Source: Streptomyces sp. Ru72 (GTDB lineage: Bacteria; Actinomycetota; Actinomycetes; Streptomycetales; Streptomycetaceae). Taken from it: DNA of 64,000 nucleotides. How positions within the stretch are numbered: the stretch's first letter is position 1; each line of letters begins with the position of its first letter. The stretch spans positions 1-64,000 of the forward strand of contig NZ_PQSR01000022.1 of the NCBI RefSeq assembly GCF_002920635.1, given 5' to 3'. Positions 44,025 to 53,181 of the stretch are shown in pieces. The notes below the pieces were generated by a model, which was not told the origin of the DNA, did no database searches, and was given only the letters and a program-made list of their open reading frames with translations. A program made the position numbers and the translations under genes.

Positions 44025-45461
44025 CTACTTCGGGCTGTCGTCCTCGCCGATGTGGTGTACCCGGACCATGTTCGTCGAGCCCGACACCCCGGGCGGCGAT
44101 CCTGCCGTGATCACGACCACGTCGCCCTTCTGGCAGCGGCCGTACTTCAGCAGCAGTTCGTCGACCTGGTCGACCATCGCGTCCGTGGAGTCCACGTGCG
44201 GTCCCAGGAACGTCTCCACGCCCCAGGTGAGGTTGAGCTGCGAGCGCGTGGCCGGCTCGGGGGTGAAGGCGAGGAGTGGGATCGGGGAGCGGTAGCGGGA
44301 GAGGCGGCGGGCGGTGTCGCCGGACTGGGTGAAGGCGACGAGGAACTTCGCGCCGAGGAAGTCGCCGATCTCTGCTGCCGCGCGGGCGACGGCGCCGCCC
44401 TGGGTGCGGGGCTTGTTGCTGTCGGTCAGGGGCGGGAGGCCCTTGGCGAGGAGGTCTTCCTCGGCGGCCTCGACGATGCGGGCCATGGTCTGGACCGTTT
44501 CGACGGGGTAGTTGCCGACGCTGGTCTCGCCGGAGAGCATGACGGCGTCCGTGCCGTCGATGACGGCGTTCGCGACGTCGCTCGCCTCCGCCCTGGTCGG
44601 GCGGGAATTCTCGATCATGGAGTCGAGCATCTGGGTGGCGACGATGACCGGTTTGGCATTGCGCTTCGCCAGCTTGATGGCGCGTTTTTGGACGATCGGG
44701 ACCTGTTCGAGTGGCATTTCGACGCCGAGGTCGCCGCGGGCGACCATGATGCCGTCGAAGGCGGCGACGATGTCGTCGATGTTCTCGACCGCCTGGGGTT
44801 TTTCGACTTTGGCGATGACGGGGAGGCGGCGGCTTTCCTCGTCCATGATGCGGTGGACGTCCTTGATGTCCCGGCCGCTGCGTACGAATGAGAGTGCGAT
44901 GACGTCGAAGCCGGTGCGCAGGGCCCAGCGGAGGTCGTCTTCGTCTTTCTTGGAGAGTGCGGGGACGGAGACGGCGACGCCGGGCAGGTTCAGTCCTTTG
45001 TGGTCGGAGATGACGCCGCCTTCGAGGACGGTGGTGTGGACTTGGGGTCCGTCGACGGATGTGACCTGGAGGCAGACTTTGCCGTCGTCGACGAGGATGC
45101 GTTCGCCGGGGGTGACGTCGGTGGCGAGGCCGGCGTAGGTGGTTCCGCAGGTCTGGCGGTCTCCCTCGATGCCTTCTTCGACGGTGATGGTGAAGGTGTC
45201 ACCGCGTTCAAGGAGTACGGGGCCTTCGGTGAAGCGGCCGAGTCGGATCTTCGGGCCCTGAAGGTCGGCGAGGATTCCGACGCTGCGGCCGGTTTCGTCG
45301 GCGGCCTTTCGTACGCGTTGGTAGCGCTCCTCGTGTTCGGCGTAGGTGCCGTGGCTGAGGTTGAAGCGGGCGACGTCCATTCCGGCTTCGACCAGTGCCT
45401 TGATCTGGTCGTAGGAGTCGGTGGCGGGGCCCAGAGTGCAGACGATCTTTGCTCGGCGCAT
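44025..45461 (-). CDS. pyk: Pyruvate kinase
   Basis: The 478-residue protein has the usual length. It shows MRRAKIVCTLGPATDSY, MDVARFNLSHG (substrate binding), DLQGPKIRLG, VIAKVEKPQAVENIDDIVAAFDGIMVARGDLGVEMPLEQVP (metal/PEP site), ATQMLDSMIENSRPTRAEASDVANAVIDGTDAVMLSGETSVGNYPVE (active-site loop) and the C-terminal domain with FTQSGDTARRLSRYR. It converts PEP and ADP to pyruvate and ATP. ATG 45461. A palindrome TACCGGCCGGTA lies 18 bases upstream of the start. Confidence 0.96.
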   Translation of the reverse strand: MRRAKIVCTLGPATDSYDQIKALVEAGMDVARFNLSHGTYAEHEERYQRVRKAADETGRSVGILADLQGPKIRLGRFTEGPVLLERGDTFTITVEEGIEGDRQTCGTTYAGLATDVTPGERILVDDGKVCLQVTSVDGPQVHTTVLEGGVISDHKGLNLPGVAVSVPALSKKDEDDLRWALRTGFDVIALSFVRSGRDIKDVHRIMDEESRRLPVIAKVEKPQAVENIDDIVAAFDGIMVARGDLGVEMPLEQVPIVQKRAIKLAKRNAKPVIVATQMLDSMIENSRPTRAEASDVANAVIDGTDAVMLSGETSVGNYPVETVQTMARIVEAAEEDLLAKGLPPLTDSNKPRTQGGAVARAAAEIGDFLGAKFLVAFTQSGDTARRLSRYRSPIPLLAFTPEPATRSQLNLTWGVETFLGPHVDSTDAMVDQVDELLLKYGRCQKGDVVVITAGSPPGVSGSTNMVRVHHIGEDDSPK

Positions 45462-45767
45462 GGTGTGAGCCTATGACTTACCGGCCGGTAGAGAATTCGT
45501 TGTGCGTGACTACTCAACAACCTTTGGGTGAAGCCTTGTTGCCAAGTGTTGAATTGTGCGGTGTCCCGCTCCGATGAGCATCCGTGAGAAATCGCTGCGG
45601 CATATTCACCGGCGCCGGGGTCCCGGGTCGAGGGGGCGGGTGCCCCAGGGGGCCGCTCCGCATGCTGCCGAGGTCACCAGATCGAAACCTGCGAGGACTG
45701 TTGCCGCTGGTCATGCTCGGGTCAGAATCTACGCGCGTCGTTGACCTTTTCGCGAGGAGTTCGAGAG
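45462..45767. other. Divergent region between pyk and the nucleotidase
   Basis: These 306 bases carry no gene I can support. They must hold the promoters of both genes. A 12-bp palindrome (45479-45490) and a CAACAA/TTGTTG inverted pair (45514-45519 and 45537-45542) are visible; I could not assign promoter boxes with confidence. Confidence 0.5.
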
Positions 45768-47564
45768 ATGCCGTTGAACCGCCGTAAGTTTCTGAGGAGA
45801 TCCGCTGCGACCGGGGCGGGGGTGGCGCTGGCGGGTGCCGCGGCGGCTCCGGCGGCCGAGGCCGCGCCGGCGGGGAGGGGTCGGAAGCGGTATGCGCTGA
45901 CCGTGATGGGGACGACGGATCTGCACGGTCACGTCTTCAACTGGGACTACTTCAAGGACGCGGAGTACGCGGACAAGGCGGGCAACGCCCAGGGCCTGGC
46001 CAGGATCTCGACGCTGGTGAATCAGGTGCGCGAGGAGAAGGGCCGCTGCAACACGCTGCTGCTGGACGCGGGCGACACGATCCAGGGCACGCCGCTGACG
46101 TACTACTACGCGAAGGTGGATCCGATCACCGCCGAGGGCGGTCCGGTGCATCCGATGGCCCGGGCGATGAACGCGATCGGGTACGACGCGGTGGCACTGG
46201 GGAACCACGAGTTCAACTACGGTATCGAGACCCTGCGCAAGTTCGAGGCGCAGTGCGACTTCCCGCTGCTGGGTGCGAACGCGCTGGACGCGAGGACTCA
46301 GCGGCCGGCGTTCCCGCCGTACTTCATGAAGACGTTCCGTGTGCCGGGCGCTCCCCCGGTGAAGGTTGCCGTGCTCGGTCTGACGAATCCGGGTATCGCG
46401 ATCTGGGACAAGGCGTATGTGCAGGGCAGGCTGACGTTTCCGGGGCTGGAGGAGCAGGCGGCGAGGTGGGTGCCGAGGCTGCGGTCGATGGGTGCGGATG
46501 TGGTCGTGGTGTCGGCGCACTCGGGTGCGTCGGGCACGTCGTCGTACGGTGACCAGGTGCCGTACGTGGAGAACGCGGCCGCGAATGTGGCGCGGCAGGT
46601 GCCGGGTATCGACGCGATTCTGGTGGGGCACGCGCATGTGGAGATCCCGGAGTTGAGGGTCACCAATGAGCGGACGGGGAAGACGGTCGTCCTTTCGGAG
46701 CCGTTGTGCTACGCCGAGCGTCTCACGCTCTTCGATATCGACTTGGTGTTCGACAAGGGTCGGTGGGATGTGGAGTCGGTGTCGGCGTCGCTGCGGAACT
46801 CCAACACGGTCGCCGACGACCCGGAGATCACCGAGTTGCTGTCGGAGGCGCACGCCGCCGTGGTGACGTATGTCAATCAGGTGGTCGGCAAGGCGACGCA
46901 GACGTTGACGACGGTGGAGGCGCGGTACAAGGACGCGCCGATCATCGATCTGATCACCAAGGTGCAGGAGGACGTCGTCAGGGCGGCGCTGGCGGGCACG
47001 GAGTTCGCGTCGCTGCCGGTGATCGCGCAGGCGTCGCCGTTCTCGCGGACGTCCGAGATCCCTGCGGGGGAGGTGACGATCCGGGATCTGTCGAGTCTGT
47101 ACGTGTATGACAACACGCTGGTGGCGAAGCTCATGACGGGTGCGCAGCTCCGGGCGTACCTGGAGTACTCGGCGGAGTACTTCGTGCGGACGGCGGCGGA
47201 CGCGCCGGTCGATGTGGAGAGGTTGACGAACGCGGGCGGTCGGCCGGACTACAACTACGACTACGTCTCGGGTCTGGCGTATGACATCGACATCGCGCAG
47301 CCGGCTGGTTCGCGGATCAGGAATCTGTCCTTCGGCGGTGCCGCGTTGGACGACGCGCAGCAGTTCGTGCTGGCGGTGAACAACTACCGCGCGAACGGTG
47401 GCGGTGCCTTCCCGTATGTGGCGTCGGCCAGGGAGCTGTGGTCGGAGTCGACGGAGATCCGGACCCGGATCGCGGAGTGGGTGACGGCGAAGGGGGTCCT
47501 TGATCCGAAGGACTTCGCGTCGGTGGACTGGCGGCTGACGCGGGACGGTACGCCCGTCTTTTAG
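45768..47564 (+). CDS. Tat-exported 5'-nucleotidase/metallophosphatase
   Basis: The 598-residue protein starts with a twin-arginine signal (NRRKFLRRSAATGAGVALAGAAAAPAAEA). The metallophosphatase domain has GTTDLHGHVFNWD, LLLDAGDTIQGTPL, AVALGNHEFNYG, VVVSAHSG and ILVGHAHVEIP, which bind two metals. The C-terminal 5_nucleotid_C domain (about 360-560) has LTTVEARYKDAPIIDLI and AVNNYRANGGGAFP. It resembles 2',3'-cyclic-nucleotide 2'-phosphodiesterase/3'-nucleotidase of Streptomyces, probably salvaging nucleotides outside the cell. ATG 45768 has GAGGAG 9 bases upstream. Confidence 0.92.
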   Translation: MPLNRRKFLRRSAATGAGVALAGAAAAPAAEAAPAGRGRKRYALTVMGTTDLHGHVFNWDYFKDAEYADKAGNAQGLARISTLVNQVREEKGRCNTLLLDAGDTIQGTPLTYYYAKVDPITAEGGPVHPMARAMNAIGYDAVALGNHEFNYGIETLRKFEAQCDFPLLGANALDARTQRPAFPPYFMKTFRVPGAPPVKVAVLGLTNPGIAIWDKAYVQGRLTFPGLEEQAARWVPRLRSMGADVVVVSAHSGASGTSSYGDQVPYVENAAANVARQVPGIDAILVGHAHVEIPELRVTNERTGKTVVLSEPLCYAERLTLFDIDLVFDKGRWDVESVSASLRNSNTVADDPEITELLSEAHAAVVTYVNQVVGKATQTLTTVEARYKDAPIIDLITKVQEDVVRAALAGTEFASLPVIAQASPFSRTSEIPAGEVTIRDLSSLYVYDNTLVAKLMTGAQLRAYLEYSAEYFVRTAADAPVDVERLTNAGGRPDYNYDYVSGLAYDIDIAQPAGSRIRNLSFGGAALDDAQQFVLAVNNYRANGGGAFPYVASARELWSESTEIRTRIAEWVTAKGVLDPKDFASVDWRLTRDGTPVF

Positions 47565-47581
47565 GGCCTGTGAGGCGAGGT

Positions 47582-47619
47582 GGGCGGCGCCGGCGCGGGG
47601 TTCCGTGTCGGCGCCGCCC
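47582..47619. terminator. Hairpin between convergent genes
   Basis: An 11-bp perfect stem (47582-47592 with 47609-47619) with a 16-base loop sits between the nucleotidase stop (47564) and the monooxygenase stop (47635). It can terminate both. Confidence 0.65.
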
Positions 47620-47634
47620 GGCTTTCGCGGTCTT

Positions 47635-49044
47635 CTACCGTTCGTCGACGAGCGGGGTGAGGATCTGCGGGCGTCGGCTGGGTGGGATCCGGTCGGCCTG
47701 CTGGAGTCCGAAGGTGGTGAAGGCGGTTCGGCGGGGCAGGGGGTAGGGCTCTTTGCCGGTGAGGGAGTTGAGGATGGTGGCGCTGCGCCAGGCGGCGAGT
47801 CCGAGGTCGGGGCTGCCGACGCCGTGGGTGTGGAGTTCGGCGTTCTGGACGTAGACGTGTCCGGTGACGGCGGGGTCGAGGATCATGCGGAAGTGGTCGT
47901 CGATGCGGGGGCGGCCGCTGGAGTCGCGGTGCAGGTAGGGGTCGAGTCCGGCGAGGAGGCGGCCGAGGGGGCGTTCGCGGTAGCCGGTGGCGAGGACGAC
48001 GGCGTCGGTGGTGAGGCGGGAGCGGGTGTCCTGCTGGACGTGTTCGAGGTGGAGTTCGATTCGGGTGGTGCCGACGCGGCCGGCGGTGCGGACGCGGACT
48101 GCTGGGGTGAGGACGGTGTCGGGCCAGCCGCCGTGCAGGGTGCGGCGGTAGAGCTCGTCGTGGATGGCGGCGATGGTGCCGGCGTCGATGCCCTTGTGGA
48201 GCTGCCATTGGGCGGAGACGAGGCGGTCGCGTACGGGTTCGGAGAGGGCGTGGAAGTAGCGGGTGTAGTCGGGGGTGAAGTGTTCGAGGCCGAGCTTGGA
48301 GTACTCCATGGGGGCGAAGGCTTCGGTGCGGCCGATCCAGTGGATCCTCTCGCGGCCGGCGGGGCGGTGGCGCAGCAGGTCGAGGAAGACTTCGGCGCCT
48401 GACTGTCCGGAGCCGATGACGGTGATGTGGTCGGCGGCGAGGATCGTGTCGCGGTGCTGGAGGTAGTCGGCGGCGTGGATGACGGGTGGGCCGGGGGCTT
48501 TGACGAGGGGTTCGAGGGGTTCGGGCACGTGGGGTTCGGTGCCGACGCCGAGGACGATGTTGCGGGCGTGGGTGCGGCCGAGGGCTTGGGCTTGGCCGGT
48601 TGCGTCGAGTTGGGTGTAGTCGACTTCGAAGACGTCCGTGTCGGGGTTCCAGCGAACGGCGTCGATCTGGTGGCCGAAGTGGAGTCCGGGGAGGTTTCCG
48701 GCGACCCAGCGGCAGTAGGCGTCGTATTCGGCGCGCTGGATGTGGAAGCGTTCGGCGAAGTAGAAGGGGAAGAGGCGCTCGCGGGTCTTGAGGTAGTTGA
48801 GGAAGGACCAGCGGCTGGCGGGGTCGGCGAGGGTCACCAGGTCGGCGAGGAAGGGGACTTGGAGGGTGGCGCCGTCGATGAGGAGGCCGGGGTGCCAGTC
48901 GAAGCCGGGGCGTTGTTCGTAGAAGGCGGTGTCGAGTTCGGCCAGGGGGTGGGCGAGGGCGGCGAGGGAGAGGTTGAACGGGCCGATGCCGATGCCGACG
49001 AGGTCGCGGGGTGCGTCGGGTTCGTGGTGGGCCGGGGTGGTCAT
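47635..49044 (-). CDS. Lysine/cadaverine N-hydroxylase, DesB-like
   Basis: The 469-residue protein is an IucD/SidA/PvdA-type flavin N-monooxygenase. LVGIGIGPFNLSLAALAHPL (FAD, about residues 15-34), PGLLIDGATLQVPFLADLVTLADP (substrate/FAD loop), VIGSGQSGAEVFLDLLRHRP (NADPH) and VVLATGYRERPL are present. DesB hydroxylates cadaverine for desferrioxamine. The ATG 49044 overlaps the upstream decarboxylase gene (ATGA). desC (acyltransferase) and desD (synthetase), which complete the pathway, are not downstream; the convergent nucleotidase follows. Confidence 0.88.
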   Translation of the reverse strand: MTTPAHHEPDAPRDLVGIGIGPFNLSLAALAHPLAELDTAFYEQRPGFDWHPGLLIDGATLQVPFLADLVTLADPASRWSFLNYLKTRERLFPFYFAERFHIQRAEYDAYCRWVAGNLPGLHFGHQIDAVRWNPDTDVFEVDYTQLDATGQAQALGRTHARNIVLGVGTEPHVPEPLEPLVKAPGPPVIHAADYLQHRDTILAADHITVIGSGQSGAEVFLDLLRHRPAGRERIHWIGRTEAFAPMEYSKLGLEHFTPDYTRYFHALSEPVRDRLVSAQWQLHKGIDAGTIAAIHDELYRRTLHGGWPDTVLTPAVRVRTAGRVGTTRIELHLEHVQQDTRSRLTTDAVVLATGYRERPLGRLLAGLDPYLHRDSSGRPRIDDHFRMILDPAVTGHVYVQNAELHTHGVGSPDLGLAAWRSATILNSLTGKEPYPLPRRTAFTTFGLQQADRIPPSRRPQILTPLVDER

Positions 49045-50432
49045 CGGGGCGTGCTTCCTTCCACCAGGTTCAGGAGTGCGGCCAGGTCGCCGGGCCGGGT
49101 GTGGGGGTTGAGGAGGGTGGCTTTGAGCCACAGGCGGCCGTCGAGGCGGGCGCGCCCGAGGACGGCGCGGCCGTCGTGCAGGAGGGTGCGGCGGACGTCG
49201 GCGACGGTGTCGTCGGACGCTCCGGTGGGCCGGAACAGGACGGTGCTGATGGTGGGCGGGGCGTGCAGTTCGAAGGCGGGGTGGGCGGCCAGGAGGTCGG
49301 CGAACTCGTGTGCGCGGGCGCAGACCTCGTCGACGAGGGTGCCGAGTCCGGTGCGGCCGAGCGTCTTGAGGGTGACGGCGATCTTGAGGATGTCGGGGCG
49401 CCGGGTGGTGCGCAGGGAGCGTCCGAGAAGGTCGGGCAGTCCGGCGTCGGTGTCGTCGTCGGCGTTGAGGTAGTCGGCGCGGTGGTGCAGGGCGTGCAGG
49501 TCGTGGGGGTCGCGGACGGCGAGGAGGCCTGCGGCGACCGGCTGCCAGCCGAGTTTGTGCAGGTCGAGGGTGACGGTGTGGGCGCGCTGGAGGCCGGTGA
49601 GGAGGGCGCGGTGGCGGTCGCTGAAGAGGAGTCCGCCTCCGTAGGCGGCGTCGATGTGGAGGCGGGCGCCGTGGGTGGCGCACAGGTCGGCGAGGGCGGG
49701 CAGGGGGTCGATGAGGCCGGCGTCGGTGGTGCCCGCGGTGGCGGCTACGAGGACGGGTCCGCGGGGGCCGGTCGGGTCGGTGAGGGTGGCGTGGAGGGCG
49801 GCGGGGTCGAGGGTGCCGCGCGGGGTGGGCAGGACGACGGGCCGGGGCAGTGCGAGGAGCCAGGCGGCGCGGGTGAGGGAGTGGTGGGCGTTGGCCCCGC
49901 AGACGAGGCGGACGGTGCCGTGGGCTTCGCGGGCGAGGAGGAGGGCGAGTTGGTTGGCTTCGGTGCCGCCGGTGGTGACGAGGGCGGCGGCGGGGCTCGC
50001 CTCCGGGGCGCCTGTGCCGGCGTAGATCTCTTGGGCGAGTGCGTGGGTGACGAGCGTCTCGAGTTCGGAGGCTGCCGGGGCCTGGTCCCAGGAGTCGAGG
50101 GAGGGGTTGAGGGACGAGGCGGCGAGGTCGGCGGCGGTGGCGACGGCCAGGGGCGGGCAGTGCAGGTGGGCGGCGCACAGCGGGTCGGCGGGGTCGGCGG
50201 CGCCTTCGGCGAGGGCGCGCACCAGGGCTCGTACGGTGTCCGGGTCGCCCTTGTCCGGCAGGACGTCGCCGACGGCGTCGCGTACCCGGGCGGCGACCGC
50301 GGTGGGGCCGCCGGCGGGCAGGGGGCCGCCGCGCGCTCGTGCGCCCTCCTGCAGGGCGTCGAGGACGGTGGCGAGCAACGGCCGCAGGGCGCTCGGTCCG
50401 TCGGGTCCTGAGGCGAGGGGCGGCAAGCTCAT
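49041..50432 (-). CDS. PLP-dependent decarboxylase, DesA-like (lysine/diaminobutyrate type)
   Basis: The 463-residue protein belongs to the group II PLP decarboxylases. GGTEANQLALLLARE, LVCGANAHHSLTRAAWLL, ATAGTTDAGLIDPLP, LHIDAAYGGGLLF and the PLP lysine in VTLDLHKLGWQPVAAG (about residue 292) are seen. DesA converts lysine to cadaverine for desferrioxamine; diaminobutyrate or other amino acids remain possible. ATG 50432 has GGGAGGA upstream. First gene of a two-gene operon with desB-like; no iron box (DmdR1 site) was found upstream. Confidence 0.87.
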   Translation of the reverse strand: MSLPPLASGPDGPSALRPLLATVLDALQEGARARGGPLPAGGPTAVAARVRDAVGDVLPDKGDPDTVRALVRALAEGAADPADPLCAAHLHCPPLAVATAADLAASSLNPSLDSWDQAPAASELETLVTHALAQEIYAGTGAPEASPAAALVTTGGTEANQLALLLAREAHGTVRLVCGANAHHSLTRAAWLLALPRPVVLPTPRGTLDPAALHATLTDPTGPRGPVLVAATAGTTDAGLIDPLPALADLCATHGARLHIDAAYGGGLLFSDRHRALLTGLQRAHTVTLDLHKLGWQPVAAGLLAVRDPHDLHALHHRADYLNADDDTDAGLPDLLGRSLRTTRRPDILKIAVTLKTLGRTGLGTLVDEVCARAHEFADLLAAHPAFELHAPPTISTVLFRPTGASDDTVADVRRTLLHDGRAVLGRARLDGRLWLKATLLNPHTRPGDLAALLNLVEGSTPR

Positions 50433-50582
50433 GGGATGTCCTCCCGGGGGCGCGCGGCAAGGGTAGTCAAGCCTGGCGGCAAGGGGGTTCGACACGCCCG
50501 AAGAGGACAACGATCGGACCTGAATGCAGGTACTGCCCCGGTGAGGAGAGGGGCTGGAAAGGGTGGCGGGGGCGGCGCGCGG

Positions 50583-50609
50583 TCGGCGCCCGGTGGTGAG
50601 CCGGGCGCC
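50583..50609 (-). terminator. Hairpin downstream of pepN
   Basis: A 10-bp perfect stem (50583-50592 with 50600-50609) and a 7-base loop lie 24 bases beyond the pepN stop. Confidence 0.7.
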
Positions 50610-50632
50610 GGTCGGCGGGGAGGGAGGCCTCC

Positions 50633-53125
50633 TTACGCCTGGCGGATGCGCAGTGCCCGGGCCAGGTCGTCGAGTTCGTCGACGAGCTTGCGGCGCAGGG
50701 CCGGGGTGGGGTCGGCTTCGCGCAGGCAGTGTTCGCCGCGGCGGAGGGTGTCCTCGCTCACGGCGTGGCGGGGGAACGCCCAGCGGCCCGCGGCGATGGC
50801 GATGGCGGGGCCGCGGCGGGCGGCGACGGCGGGGGCGTCGGTCCAGTAGCGGTCGACGTACTCCTCGACGAGGTCGGCCTGCTCGGGCTGCCAGAAGCCC
50901 TGGGCTGTGGCGGTGAACAGGTAGTTGGACAGATCGGCCTGGTCGTCGGTGGTGAACATCGCCTCCCAGGCGCGCCGCTTGGCCTCCGGGTCGGGCAGGG
51001 CGGCGCGGCAGCGGGCGGCGCCTTCCTGGCCGGTGGCGCTGGGGTCGCGGGCGAGTTCGTCGGCGATCGTGGCCTCGTCGACGGCGCCGAGGACGGCGAG
51101 GCGGCCGAGGATGCGCCAGCGCAGTTCGGGGTCGAGTTCGGGTCCGCCGGGCACGGTTCCGTCGGCGAGCCAGGCGGCGATGGTGTCGGGGTGGGCGGCG
51201 GCGTCGATGAAGTGGCGTACCGCGATCAGGCGCAGCCCTGGGTTGTCGCCGTCCTCGGTGCGGCGGATGAGGTCGCGGCACAGTGCGGTGAGGGTGGCGA
51301 GGGCGGTGGGGCGGGCGGCCGGGGGCAGGTAGCGGTCGGCGATGTGGCCGGAGGCGAAGGCGAGGACGCCTTCGACGAGGGCGAGGTCGGTTTCGTGCGG
51401 CAGGTGGGTGCGGGCGGTGTCGAGGTAGGTGGTGGCGGGCAGTCGGCCGTCGCGGACGGCGTCGCGAAGGGCGTTCCACACGACGGCGCGGCCCAGTGGC
51501 TGGGGCAGCCCGGCGAGGGCGTTCTGGACGGTTTCGAAGGACTCGGTGTCGAAGCGGACCTTGGCGTAGGTGAGGTCGCCGTCGTTGAGCAGGAGCAGGT
51601 CGGGGCGCTTGCCCAGGGGTTGGGGCGCGGTCTGGGGGATGTCGAGGTCGAGCCGTTCGCGCAGGGCGAGGGTGCCGTCGCCGGCGATGTGGCGGTCGTA
51701 GAGGCCGACGCTGATGCGGTGCGGGCGGCTGCCGTCGTGGTCGACGGTGAGCGTGCAGGTGCCGTCGTCGGTCTGGGTGAGGTGCGGGGTGAGGGTGTCG
51801 ACGCCGGTGGTGCGCAGCCAGGCGTCGGCCCAGGCGTGCACGTCGCGGTCGGTTGCGCTGGCGAGGGAGTCGATGAAGTCGGCGAGGGCGGCGTTGCCGA
51901 AGCGGTGGCGGGCGAAGTGGGTGTTGATGCCGGCGAGGAAGTCCTTCTCGCCTAGCCAGGCCACCAGTTGCCGCAGTGCGGAGGCGCCCTTGGCGTAGGA
52001 GATGCCGTCGAAGTTGAGGAGGGCGGAGGCGGTGTCGTCGACCGCTTCGGGGGCGACGGGGTGGGTGGAGGGGCGCTGGTCTGCGTCGTATCCCCATGCC
52101 TTGCGGGCGACGCCGAAGTCGGTCCAGGTGTCGGTGAAGCGGGTGGCTTCGGTGAGGGTCTGGTAGCCCATGTACTCGGCGAAGGACTCGTTGAGCCAGA
52201 TGTCGTCCCACCAGCGCAGGGTGACGAGGTCGCCGAACCACATGTGGGCCATCTCGTGGGCGATGACCATGGCGCGGGTCTGGCGCTGGGTGTCGGTGAC
52301 GGCGGAGCGGTAGACGAACTCGTCGCGGAAGGTGACGAGGCCGGGGTTCTCCATGGCTCCGGCGTTGAATTCGGGGACGAACGCCTGGTCGTAGGAGTCG
52401 AAGGGGTAGGGCTCCTCGAACTTCTCGTGGTAGCGGTCGAAGCACTGGCGGGTGATCTCCAGCAGTTCGTCCGCGTCGGCGTCGAGGTGGGGGGCGAGGG
52501 AGCGGCGGCAGTGGATGCCGAAGGGCAGCCCGCGGTGTTCGGTGGTGACGGAGTGCCAGGGTCCGGCGGCGACGGCGACCAGGTAGGTGGAGATGAGGGG
52601 GGTGGTGGCGGCACGCCACAGGCCGTCGCCCTGGCGGGTGGTGACGCCGTTGGCGAGGACGGTCCAGTTCTCGGGCGCCTTGACGGTGAGGTCGAAGACG
52701 GCCTTGAGGTCGGGCTGGTCGAAGGCGGCGAAGACGCGCTGGACGTCGTCGAGGAACAGCTGGGTGTAGACGTAGGTCTCGCCGTCGGTGGGGTCGGTGA
52801 AGCGGTGCATGCCCTCGCCGGTGCGGGAGTAGCGCATGACGGCCTCGATGCGCAGTTCGTGCTCGCCGGCGGTGAGGTTTTTCAGTGGCAGCCGGTTCTC
52901 GACGAGGGTGGCGGGGTCGAGGGGCTGTCCGTCCAGGGTGGCGGAGCGCAGCTCGGCGGGCTTGAGTTCGACGAAGGTGTCCCCGGCCGTGCGGGCGGTG
53001 AAGCCGATGACGGTACGGGAGTCGAAGGTCTCGTCGCCGCCGGTCAGGTCGAGGGAGATCGCGTAGCGGTGGACGTCGAGGAGCCGGGCACGGGTCTGCG
53101 CTTCGTCGCGCGTGAGTACGGACAT
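50633..53125 (-). CDS. pepN: Aminopeptidase N (family M1)
   Basis: The 830-residue protein has GAMENPGLVTFRDEFVY (substrate-binding exopeptidase motif, about residue 256), HEMAHMWFGDLVTLRWWDDIWLNESFAEY (HExxH-x18-E zinc site, about 287-315), and the ERAP1-like helical C-terminal domain. It removes N-terminal amino acids from peptides; it matches Streptomyces PepN in length. Start ATG 53125 (MSVLTRDEAQ) is preferred because of the conserved opening; ATG 53134 is in frame and possible. Confidence 0.94.
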   Translation of the reverse strand: MSVLTRDEAQTRARLLDVHRYAISLDLTGGDETFDSRTVIGFTARTAGDTFVELKPAELRSATLDGQPLDPATLVENRLPLKNLTAGEHELRIEAVMRYSRTGEGMHRFTDPTDGETYVYTQLFLDDVQRVFAAFDQPDLKAVFDLTVKAPENWTVLANGVTTRQGDGLWRAATTPLISTYLVAVAAGPWHSVTTEHRGLPFGIHCRRSLAPHLDADADELLEITRQCFDRYHEKFEEPYPFDSYDQAFVPEFNAGAMENPGLVTFRDEFVYRSAVTDTQRQTRAMVIAHEMAHMWFGDLVTLRWWDDIWLNESFAEYMGYQTLTEATRFTDTWTDFGVARKAWGYDADQRPSTHPVAPEAVDDTASALLNFDGISYAKGASALRQLVAWLGEKDFLAGINTHFARHRFGNAALADFIDSLASATDRDVHAWADAWLRTTGVDTLTPHLTQTDDGTCTLTVDHDGSRPHRISVGLYDRHIAGDGTLALRERLDLDIPQTAPQPLGKRPDLLLLNDGDLTYAKVRFDTESFETVQNALAGLPQPLGRAVVWNALRDAVRDGRLPATTYLDTARTHLPHETDLALVEGVLAFASGHIADRYLPPAARPTALATLTALCRDLIRRTEDGDNPGLRLIAVRHFIDAAAHPDTIAAWLADGTVPGGPELDPELRWRILGRLAVLGAVDEATIADELARDPSATGQEGAARCRAALPDPEAKRRAWEAMFTTDDQADLSNYLFTATAQGFWQPEQADLVEEYVDRYWTDAPAVAARRGPAIAIAAGRWAFPRHAVSEDTLRRGEHCLREADPTPALRRKLVDELDDLARALRIRQA

Positions 53126-53181
53126 GGGGGACATGCTGCCCGATGCCGTCGAGCGGGCACAGGGGCGGTCCGGTACACGCC

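Noticed and set aside
50433-50560. Possible iron box upstream of the desA-like gene
   Set aside because: Only a weak half-match (AGGCTTGACT on the minus strand); too poor to call.
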